Positions 15,064-21,973 of a DNA stretch of 64,000 nt are shown here, piece by piece. Below the pieces are notes generated by a model. The model was given only the letters and a program-made list of their open reading frames with translations. It was not told the DNA's origin and ran no database searches. The stretch's first letter is position 1. Each line of letters opens with the position of its first letter. A program made the translations under genes and the position numbers. The DNA comes from Limosilactobacillus portuensis (GTDB lineage: Bacteria; Bacillota; Bacilli; Lactobacillales; Lactobacillaceae), in contig NZ_JABUXQ010000002.1 of assembly GCF_014838735.1 (NCBI RefSeq), forward strand, positions 1-64,000. The letters run 5' to 3'.

Positions 15064-16926
15064 CTATTCATTTTTGCCAGCAACAACTGGTTCTTTTTTT
15101 ACGGTTTGTTTCTTATGACCATTATTTTTTCGCTGTTGATGGTGGCTTTTCCGGTTATTATTGTTGCTCTTTTCGTGATTAGCTTTCTTTTTGTTGTTTG
15201 GTTGGCGATAATGATGGTTTTCATAATGACGATCACCATTTAAAATCGTAACCATTGGAATGATCACTGGGCGCCGACCTGTCCGCGCGTAGAGAAGCTT
15301 CTGCAAGCGACTAATAATTGTCCGGTTAAGTGCTCGCCGATCCACGTGTTTATGATTCTTAAAGGTATTTAAAATGGCCCAAAAGACTTCGTGGTTTGCC
15401 GCCTTAATTAGTTCTTGAGATTCATGCATGTAAACAAATCCCCGAGAGACAATATCAGGTCCAGCAACAATTTGATAATCTTTCAAATCAACAACCGCAA
15501 CAGCAGTCACGACCCCTTCTTCAGAAAGAAGACGACGTTCGTGAATTTCAGGATTACCAACAGTATCACCAGCATCCCGTCCATCAATGTACACGTCAGC
15601 AGCGCTCTCAATGTGATCCGCAATCCGTGCAGAATCCTTAGTTAATGCTAAGACATCACCATTAGCCAAGATAAAACTGTTTTCTTGCGGTACACCTGTC
15701 ATTTCTGCTAACTTAGTATGAATCTTCTGCATCCGGTATTCACCGTGAACTGGTGCAAAAAACTTTGGCTTCATTAACCGCAACATGAACTCTTCATCAA
15801 TTTGGCCACCATGTCCAGAGGTGTGGATATTATTAACGTAACCATGAATAACATTCGCACCATCTTCTTCTAGCTTATTAATTAAAGCATTAACACTAGT
15901 AGTATTACCAGGAATTGGGTTACTTGAGAAGACAACGGTATCACCAGGTTGAATAGTAATTTGCCGGTGAGTGCCGTTAGCGATCCGACTCAGGGCTGCC
16001 ATTGGCTCACCTTGGGAACCAGTACACATAATTAAAACCTTTTCCGGTGGATAATTATTAATTTCGTTCTGATCAATTAATGAATCCTTTGGAATATTAA
16101 GGTAGCCTAGCTCCTGACCAGCAGTAATCGCATTTTCCATGCTTCGCCCAAAGACAGCGATCTTCCGACCTTGAGCAATCGCTGCATCTGAAGCTTCACG
16201 TAGTCGGTAAACATTTGAAGCAAATGATGCAAAGATAATGCGGCCTTTAATCCGTTCAAAGATCCGCCGAATGTGAATATCGACCCATCGTTCTGACTTA
16301 GTAAACTGTGGTCGCTCAGCATTAGTACTGTCAGATGTCAAAAGGAGAACACCATCATCACCAAGTTTTGCCATCTGTTGGAGATTTGGCCCTGGTAAGT
16401 GACCAACCGGAGTTAGATCAAACTTAAAGTCACCGGTTTGAACGATTGTTCCTTGGGGCGTATGAACAGCCACTCCTAAAGTGTCAGGAATTGAGTGAGT
16501 AGTCCGGAAAAAACTAACCCACAATTTCTTAAAATGGACTTCATCAAATTCGTTGATTTCATGAAGCTCTGCATCACGTAAAAGGTGCTTTTCTTCAAGT
16601 TTTCCCTTAATTAAGGACATTGCAAATGGTCCCGCATATATTGGAGCATTCACTTTTTGCAAGAAAAATGGCAAGCCGCCAATGTGATCTTCATGACCGT
16701 GAGTAATAAAAATCCCCTTAATTTTATCTTTATTTTCAATTAGGTAATCATAATTTTGAATTACGTAATCAACCCCAAGGAGTTCATCTTCAGGGAAAAG
16801 CACACCACAGTCAATAATAATTATTTCATCTTGGAACTGAACACAGTACATGTTCTTACCAATTTCGCCTAAGCCACCCATCGCATAAAAGGCAACTTCA
16901 TTATTCTTAATATCTAATTTTGACAT
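15064..16926 (-). CDS. rnj: Ribonuclease J
   Basis: A 620-residue metallo-beta-lactamase/beta-CASP exo- and endoribonuclease for mRNA decay and rRNA maturation. The zinc-binding signature HGHEDHIGG is at residues 76-84. The beta-CASP region follows, with the later VHGEYRM segment, and the conserved C-terminal module has ERRLLSEEGVV and RGFVYMHES. An intact zinc motif favours a catalytically active J. Whether it is J1 or J2 is uncertain. The last 60 residues are a low-complexity Asn/Lys/His tail (NNNNRKSHHQQRKNNGHKK) beyond the usual 555-residue core, probably an RNA-binding tail. Confidence 0.93.
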   Translation of the reverse strand: MSKLDIKNNEVAFYAMGGLGEIGKNMYCVQFQDEIIIIDCGVLFPEDELLGVDYVIQNYDYLIENKDKIKGIFITHGHEDHIGGLPFFLQKVNAPIYAGPFAMSLIKGKLEEKHLLRDAELHEINEFDEVHFKKLWVSFFRTTHSIPDTLGVAVHTPQGTIVQTGDFKFDLTPVGHLPGPNLQQMAKLGDDGVLLLTSDSTNAERPQFTKSERWVDIHIRRIFERIKGRIIFASFASNVYRLREASDAAIAQGRKIAVFGRSMENAITAGQELGYLNIPKDSLIDQNEINNYPPEKVLIMCTGSQGEPMAALSRIANGTHRQITIQPGDTVVFSSNPIPGNTTSVNALINKLEEDGANVIHGYVNNIHTSGHGGQIDEEFMLRLMKPKFFAPVHGEYRMQKIHTKLAEMTGVPQENSFILANGDVLALTKDSARIADHIESAADVYIDGRDAGDTVGNPEIHERRLLSEEGVVTAVAVVDLKDYQIVAGPDIVSRGFVYMHESQELIKAANHEVFWAILNTFKNHKHVDRRALNRTIISRLQKLLYARTGRRPVIIPMVTILNGDRHYENHHYRQPNNKKKANHEKSNNNNRKSHHQQRKNNGHKKQTVKKEPVVAGKNE

Positions 16927-17147
16927 AATACCTTTCTTATACCTTTCTGTTTTCTTAAATTCTATTTAGATCTAAACAATAACGGAAAATTGTAAACCAA
17001 AAGACCCGCTTCTCAGGTAAGGGAACGGTTTTAACAATTGGTGATTCAGTTTTATATTTTATATCCGTACTTAAAACTAATAATATTTTAACATAAATTA
17101 TTTTTTTCTGCTATTATCCAAGAATCAAAAAATTTCGCGAAATAATA
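16927..17147 (-). promoter_or_regulatory. Long leader and extended -10 promoter of the RNase J gene
   Basis: An extended -10 (TATGTTAAAAT; TAAAAT at 17085-17090) lies about 160 nt before the start codon. This implies a long 5'UTR. No known riboswitch is recognised in it. No good -35 is visible. Confidence 0.45.
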
Positions 17148-17183
17148 AAGTGACCTCCCTAAATTGATAAGGAGATCACTTTA
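17148..17183. terminator. Hairpin terminator closing the repeat-rich spacer
   Basis: GTGACCTCC pairs with GGAGATCAC around a 12-nt loop. T-rich sequence lies on both sides. It would end minus-strand transcripts from the 116-residue gene and its 3' repeat. Confidence 0.6.
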
Positions 17184-17190
17184 ATTATCA

Positions 17191-17539
17191 TTTTCAGTAA
17201 ATTTCAATTAATTGAGAAGCTGCCGTTCTGCATCATAGCTAAAACACGCTTGCCATGGACTTACTAGAGTTAGCGTTCTCGGCAACCGAGCCGAAATGTT
17301 GGAGTGAACCAGAAATTGATTTGTCAATTTTGTCTGTGAACCCACGCAAAGATGAGTAGGTTGTTGGCAATCAACTTGTTGATGACAAAAGCCACTCAGC
17401 TACTGCGCTTCGCCCTAACTGTAGGTTCTAGGCAGCATAGTCAAAATGTGTTCGCCCTAACTGTAGGTTCTCGAAATGTGTTCGCCAGGAGAAATTGCTA
17501 ACTTTCCGCAAGCTCTTTGCTGGCTCACACTCTTTTTTC
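17191..17539 (-). repeat. 3'-end repeat element with internal direct repeats (element A)
   Basis: Non-coding stretch starting at the stop of the 116-residue gene. On the minus strand it begins AGAGTGTGAGCC and soon has GTTAGCAATTTCTCC and GGCGAACACATTTC, blocks shared with 60729-60845. Inside, a 21-bp unit (TTCGCCCTAACTGTAGGTTC plus T) is repeated at 17409-17429 and 17451-17471, with AATGTGTTCGCC also repeated. No ORF, tRNA or IS is seen. Confidence 0.65.
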
Positions 17540-17890
17540 CTAATCCTCCTTTGGCAATTGTTCTTCTTCCTTTTGCCAAAGCTTTTCTAACGGAACAATA
17601 GGTTGTCCTTCCTGGTTAAACTTTACGTCGGTTAACTCGCTGAGAACTTCCTCATATGCGGGTTTACAAAGCCGTTCGCTAATTTCCGCAAGTTCTTCTG
17701 CACCATGGTAAGAATTTTCCTTCAAAACGTGGTTTATCGTTCCCATAACCTCATTTGAAGCCTTAGCCCCCATAATTTCAAGGCTCTTTAATCGGTATTG
17801 ATGAATGTAAAAAGCAATAAATGCTTTCAAAGCTGCTTCCTTAGCCGCTGGGTTATCTAGTTCATCATAGCGCAATCCTACTTCTACCAA
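17540..17890 (-). CDS. Hypothetical protein, 116 residues
   Basis: I do not recognise this protein. It is small, soluble and helical-looking, strongly acidic toward the C-terminus, and has no signal, membrane segment or Cys. Notable stretches are AFYIHQYRLKSLEIMG and EELAEISERLC (the only Cys). The start is TTG 17890 with GGAAAG eight to nine bases upstream. It sits alone between the MerR gene and the repeat element and shares its strand with RNase J. Codon use looks like its neighbours. It is probably a genuine lactobacillus-specific gene. Confidence 0.7.
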   Translation of the reverse strand: MVEVGLRYDELDNPAAKEAALKAFIAFYIHQYRLKSLEIMGAKASNEVMGTINHVLKENSYHGAEELAEISERLCKPAYEEVLSELTDVKFNQEGQPIVPLEKLWQKEEEQLPKED

Positions 17891-17969
17891 TCTGATCGCT
17901 TTCCTTTCTTAATTTACCATAGAATACATAGCTATTTATTTCTACCATAACACAAACCACTAATATTCG

Positions 17970-18416
17970 TTAATTATTCATTTTTCGCAGGTGAAGTCCT
18001 GTTTTGCCATTTTCTATTGTGGCGTAAACTTCAATGTTTGAGTCTTCAGCAATTTTTCCTAACGTAATCTCACCCTTATCTGAGCCAGTTTGTTTAACAC
18101 TCAATCTTTGACTAAAAATAAACTCTCTAAATAGGTTAATGGCTTCCCGTCGTTCCTTTTCTTTTTTCACCGCGACAGCAAGCGTATACCCCTGATCAAG
18201 AAAAAACTTAATCGTACAAACCCGATAAAGAATACCAATTGAATAGAGATGATTTTGGTTCTTTTCGCCCTGCTCAGAGTTAATGTAACCCTTTTTTTCC
18301 CAATAACGAATTTGACTTGGCGATACTCCTGTCATTTCTCCTAATTGAGACATTGTAATCCTTAGGTTACTCTGCTTAATCATTTTGCGAAATCGTTCTG
18401 ATAGTAAAATATCCAT
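17970..18416 (-). CDS. MerR-family transcriptional regulator
   Basis: 148 residues from ATG 18416, which has GGAGG at good spacing; the longer frame to 18476 has none. The winged helix is at residues 14-60 (ITMSQLGEMTGVSPSQIRYWEKKGYI). No metal-binding Cys pattern is seen in the C-terminal part, so an organic effector or a multidrug-type signal is more likely. It is divergent from an MFS exporter and is its likely regulator. Palindromic sequence lies in the shared promoter region. Confidence 0.87.
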   Translation of the reverse strand: MDILLSERFRKMIKQSNLRITMSQLGEMTGVSPSQIRYWEKKGYINSEQGEKNQNHLYSIGILYRVCTIKFFLDQGYTLAVAVKKEKERREAINLFREFIFSQRLSVKQTGSDKGEITLGKIAEDSNIEVYATIENGKTGLHLRKMNN

Positions 18417-18462
18417 CAAATTCCTCCAAGTATTTAATTCATAAGTCATTATTTTAAAATTT

Positions 18463-18489
18463 ATTATCATTGTCAAATTATTTGATAAT
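18463..18489. promoter_or_regulatory. Palindrome in the MerR/MFS divergent promoter region
   Basis: ATTATCA (18463-18469) and TGATAAT (18483-18489) bracket TCAAATTATTTGA (18473-18485). For the MFS gene, TTGTCA (18470-18475) and TTAAAT (18494-18499) are 18 nt apart. A long spacer holding a palindrome is typical of MerR-controlled promoters. Confidence 0.5.
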
Positions 18490-18546
18490 AGAATTAAATA
18501 GTTTTATATTATTAGGCATTGTCTAAAACGAAAAGAGGTATTTAGC

Positions 18547-20046
18547 TTGAATCAACAATCTATTCCAGTAGATATTAACAACAAGCCATACAACAGGAAT
18601 CTAATGGTTCTCGTCCTATTAATCGGTGCTTTTTGTACTATTTTAAACCAGACTATTCTTTCAACCGCTTTTCCGGCTTTAATGGATGCTTTTAATATCA
18701 GTACATCAACGGTTCAATGGTTAACCACTGGTTTCTTGATGGTTAACGGGATCATGATCCCAATTAGTGCATATTTAAGTAGTCGTTTTAATACTAAAGG
18801 GCTATTTGTCATTGCAATGTCAATCTTTGAATTGGGAACAATCATGTCCTGGCTTGCCCCTTCCTTCGCTGTGCTTTTAAGCGGAAGATTAATTCAAGCG
18901 ATTGGTGTTGGAATCAATATGCCATTATTGCAAAATATTATGCTAACAATCTACCCACCTGAAAAGCGTGGGGCTGCAATGGGAATTAACGGATTAGTTA
19001 TTGGCTTGGCTCCAGCAATTGGACCAACTCTTTCCGGATGGGTCATCGATAACTTTAGCTGGCGGTGGCTATTTGGAATGATCGTTCCAATTGCAGCCGT
19101 AGTAATCATTGCCAGTCTTTTTCTGGTTAAAAACGTTATTCCAAATCAAAAGCCACACCTTGACTGGTTATCAGTTATCATCTCTACTGCTGGATTTGGT
19201 AGTATGCTTTACGGTTTCTCCAGCGTTGGTAATGATGGCTGGACTGATCCGGTTGTCTTAACAACCATTATCATCGGAATTATTTTAGTTGCTTTCCTTA
19301 TTATTCGACAAAACAAATTAGATGAACCATTCTTAGAGTTCAAGGTTTTCAAGAGTAATGAATTCACCCTAGCAACCATCTTGAGTTCCATTGTAATGAT
19401 GGCCATGGTTGGGGTTGAATTAGTTATCCCGCTATACCTTCAAATTATTCACGGAATGTCTGCTTTCCATTCAGGGTTAACCCTTCTCTTCGGTGCCCTT
19501 TTCATGGGGGTTATGAGTCCAATCACAGGAAATCTGTTCGATCGCCATGGTGCTAGACGGTTAGCGATCACCGGAATGTTTATTCTTTCCGTTGGCACAA
19601 TTCCATTCGCCTTCATTACTCGTGATACACCAATTATCTACATTGTCTTCCTATATGCTGTTCGAATGTTTGGTATTTCAATGGTAATGATGCCAGTCAC
19701 TACAGCTGGAATGAACTCTTTACCATACCACTTAATCTCACACGGAACAGCTGTAAATAACACCTTACGGCAAGTCGCTACTTCCGTGGGAACGGCAATT
19801 ATGATCTCAGTTTTAACTAATGTTACTAACAACAATAAGCCTGCTCATTCCTTGCTTAAAACCGCGCCACTACAATATAAGTCACAAATGTTTGATGCAA
19901 CTTTAATGGGGTATCATTCAGCATTTTGGTTTGCAATTGCCTTTGCTTTGATTGGCCTCTGCCTCACTATCTTTGTAACAAGCGGCACAGGAATCCATGT
20001 AAAAATTGATACAAATGATACTCAAAGAAAGGGGGATTCTAAATGA
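18547..20046 (+). CDS. MFS multidrug exporter, DHA2 (14-TM, EmrB/QacA) family
   Basis: A 499-residue membrane protein with about 14 hydrophobic segments. It has the motif ILNQTILSTAFPALMDAF in TM1 and the antiporter motif C region LVIGLAPAIGPTLSGWVID in TM5, which mark drug/proton antiporters. The start is TTG 18547 with AGAGGT eight bases upstream. It overlaps the following DUF4811 gene by 4 bases (ATGA). It is controlled in all likelihood by the divergent MerR protein. The substrates are unknown. Confidence 0.9.
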   Translation: MNQQSIPVDINNKPYNRNLMVLVLLIGAFCTILNQTILSTAFPALMDAFNISTSTVQWLTTGFLMVNGIMIPISAYLSSRFNTKGLFVIAMSIFELGTIMSWLAPSFAVLLSGRLIQAIGVGINMPLLQNIMLTIYPPEKRGAAMGINGLVIGLAPAIGPTLSGWVIDNFSWRWLFGMIVPIAAVVIIASLFLVKNVIPNQKPHLDWLSVIISTAGFGSMLYGFSSVGNDGWTDPVVLTTIIIGIILVAFLIIRQNKLDEPFLEFKVFKSNEFTLATILSSIVMMAMVGVELVIPLYLQIIHGMSAFHSGLTLLFGALFMGVMSPITGNLFDRHGARRLAITGMFILSVGTIPFAFITRDTPIIYIVFLYAVRMFGISMVMMPVTTAGMNSLPYHLISHGTAVNNTLRQVATSVGTAIMISVLTNVTNNNKPAHSLLKTAPLQYKSQMFDATLMGYHSAFWFAIAFALIGLCLTIFVTSGTGIHVKIDTNDTQRKGDSK

Positions 20047-20741
20047 TTATTATCTTAATGTTTGGGTCAGCACTCGCCCTGTTCGCCAGTGTAATGTTTA
20101 TCAATCAACGTTCAGTAAGAATCATTAGCACCCTTATTTTTGGTATTCTCTTTGTCGGCTCGACTGCTGTAATGACGTTAAATTACAGCCAGCATTTCGG
20201 AATGAAGCAAGAAACAACGGTTACTCGACAAGCTGTATACTCTGCAGCCGCCCCTCTTCCAATTGCCGTTTACCAACCGGTTGGAACTAGTGGTCAAGAA
20301 AATATCTTAATTTATAAGACTAACCAGAAACAAAAGAAAGCCACCCATACTCAAGCAAATGAATATACGACAAGTAAAATGAAATTTACTAATCGTTCTA
20401 CACCTGAATTAAAAATAACTGAAACGCGGTGGCAATTTAAGAATAGTTTCTACAGGTACCTCTTCTTATGGTCCGGAATAGACGGAACATTAGTCCGGCG
20501 AACAAATGTAATTGAATACCCACACACATTCGTTAAACTTACTGCAGCTCAAGCTCAACGCCTGCAAAAAAAGATGACTGGTGCTAATAATTCACAAATT
20601 CAAGCCCAAACAAAAAGCTTTGTAAGTGCAAAAGTCCAGGCTGCAATGGTAAAGCAACCAAACATGAGCGCTCACCAGATCCAACAACTATCACAACAGG
20701 CTGAACAAGAATTTCTCGCTCAATTGATTAGAAAAAATTAA
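20043..20741 (+). CDS. DUF4811-type membrane protein, partner of the MFS exporter
   Basis: 232 residues. Two N-terminal hydrophobic segments (residues about 1-20 and 27-48) are followed by an extracellular-looking region of about 180 residues rich in Gln, Lys and Thr, with a helical C-terminus. It overlaps the exporter gene by 4 bases, so the two are translationally coupled. From memory it matches DUF4811, found beside DHA2 exporters in lactobacilli. Function is unknown; an accessory role in efflux or cell-wall sensing is inference. Confidence 0.75.
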   Translation: MIIILMFGSALALFASVMFINQRSVRIISTLIFGILFVGSTAVMTLNYSQHFGMKQETTVTRQAVYSAAAPLPIAVYQPVGTSGQENILIYKTNQKQKKATHTQANEYTTSKMKFTNRSTPELKITETRWQFKNSFYRYLFLWSGIDGTLVRRTNVIEYPHTFVKLTAAQAQRLQKKMTGANNSQIQAQTKSFVSAKVQAAMVKQPNMSAHQIQQLSQQAEQEFLAQLIRKN

Positions 20742-20761
20742 GTTTAATATTATGATGCAAA

Positions 20762-20804
20762 GAAACCGTGAAAAAAGCGTATTGCTTTTTTCGCGGTTTC
20801 TTTT
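20762..20804 (+). terminator. Terminator of the MFS-DUF4811 operon
   Basis: GAAACCGTGAAAAAAGC pairs with GCTTTTTTCGCGGTTTC, then TTTT. Confidence 0.88.
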
Positions 20805-20834
20805 AGGTTATCCATCTAGCGTGATAATCTCATT

Positions 20835-21701
20835 TTACTTATCAGGAATTTCATTTATTTCCCGGGAAAATGTTAATTGTTTTAGGGTGAAAGGATCTTT
20901 AAATGATAGTTTAGTTGCCCAGAGTGCCTGATGCTGATACTTAGAAGTATCACCACCATAAAGGTGATCACCGATCAATGGGTGGTTAATTGAAGCTAAA
21001 TGAACTCGTATCTGGTGAGTACGTCCAGTATGCAACCGAACTCGCAGTTTAGTCCAACCCGCGCCCTTCTCTTCTACCCAATATTCAGTTACCGCACGTT
21101 GACCATCTTCAGCAATGACTCGTTGAACCTGACCCTCACGACGAGCAATCGGCTTATTAATTATACCGTGCTCCTCATCAAAGGTTCCTGATACAAATGC
21201 CGTATATTCCTTTAACATTTGGTGTTGCTGAACCTGTTGACTAATCATACTAGATGCAACATGATGCTTAGCAATTAAAAGTAAGCCGCCTGTATACCGA
21301 TCAAGTCGAGTAATCAAATGTGGCCGTTGGTCGACTGACTTTTTTTCAACCAAATAGCGGACTGCACGATTAAGGACAGTTCCATTGTCAACTGTAGGGC
21401 CAGGAATTGACGTTACTCCCGCGGGCTTATCAATTACTAGCCAATTGCGATCCTCATAAACAATATTAAGAGGGGCATCACTTAATTTTACCGATAAGTC
21501 ACGCATCTCCGGTTGAGCAATTATAGTTAATGGCTGGTTAGGCAATATCTTTGTCGTTGGTCGAACTTTTCGGTGATCAACCAAGAATTCTCCCTGACCA
21601 TTCTTTAAATCATTGAAAAGGCGGTGCCCCATTCCCAATGACTGAAGAAACTTTTTAATTTTAATCGGTTCGGTACCTTGATATTGCCAAATATTTTCCA
21701 T
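20835..21701 (-). CDS. RluD-like rRNA pseudouridine synthase (RluA family)
   Basis: 288 residues from ATG 21701 behind GGAGG. An upstream TTG at 21713 would overlap that site. The catalytic motif HLITRLDRYTGGLLLIAK carries the nucleophilic Asp of RluA-family enzymes. A C-terminal RVHLHTGRTHQIRVHL box is also present. It would convert uridine to pseudouridine in rRNA or tRNA. The exact target is not assignable. It is monocistronic and placed after tRNA-Asp and a terminator. Confidence 0.9.
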   Translation of the reverse strand: MENIWQYQGTEPIKIKKFLQSLGMGHRLFNDLKNGQGEFLVDHRKVRPTTKILPNQPLTIIAQPEMRDLSVKLSDAPLNIVYEDRNWLVIDKPAGVTSIPGPTVDNGTVLNRAVRYLVEKKSVDQRPHLITRLDRYTGGLLLIAKHHVASSMISQQVQQHQMLKEYTAFVSGTFDEEHGIINKPIARREGQVQRVIAEDGQRAVTEYWVEEKGAGWTKLRVRLHTGRTHQIRVHLASINHPLIGDHLYGGDTSKYQHQALWATKLSFKDPFTLKQLTFSREINEIPDK

Positions 21702-21726
21702 TTTTGCCTCCAAATTATTCTTAAAT

Positions 21727-21760
21727 AAAGAAAGACTGGGGAGTTCCCCAGTCTTTCTTT
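21727..21760. terminator. Terminator after tRNA-Asp
   Basis: AAAGAAAGACTGGGGA pairs perfectly with TCCCCAGTCTTTCTTT. It is between tRNA-Asp and the pseudouridine synthase gene. Confidence 0.85.
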
Positions 21761-21771
21761 ATTTATTATGA

Positions 21772-21846
21772 CGGTCCGTACGAGACTCGAACTCGTGATC
21801 TCATCCGTGACAGGGATGCGTCCTAAACCAACTAGACCAACGGACC
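21772..21846 (-). tRNA. tRNA-Asp (GTC)
   Basis: A 75-nt cloverleaf. The acceptor GGTCCGT pairs with ACGGACC and the discriminator is G, as expected for Asp. Anticodon stem CATCC/GGATG encloses loop CTGTCAC, giving GTC. Confidence 0.94.
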
Positions 21847-21863
21847 ATTTGACAACAAATAAA

Positions 21864-21892
21864 AGTATACGAAACTTCCTCTCAGGTGTCAA
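21864..21892 (-). promoter_or_regulatory. Promoter of tRNA-Asp
   Basis: On the minus strand TTGACA (21887-21892), a 17-nt spacer and TATACT (21864-21869), a near-consensus promoter. Confidence 0.87.
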
Positions 21893-21973
21893 CAACTTTT
21901 TAAATTTCCTTTTACTTCTTCATCAGCCATAAATACCTTATAATATTATTAGCATTCTATTGAGGAGGATACT

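Noticed and set aside
17409-17471. CRISPR-like array
   Set aside because: Only two copies of a 21-bp unit occur with a 21-bp gap and no cas genes.
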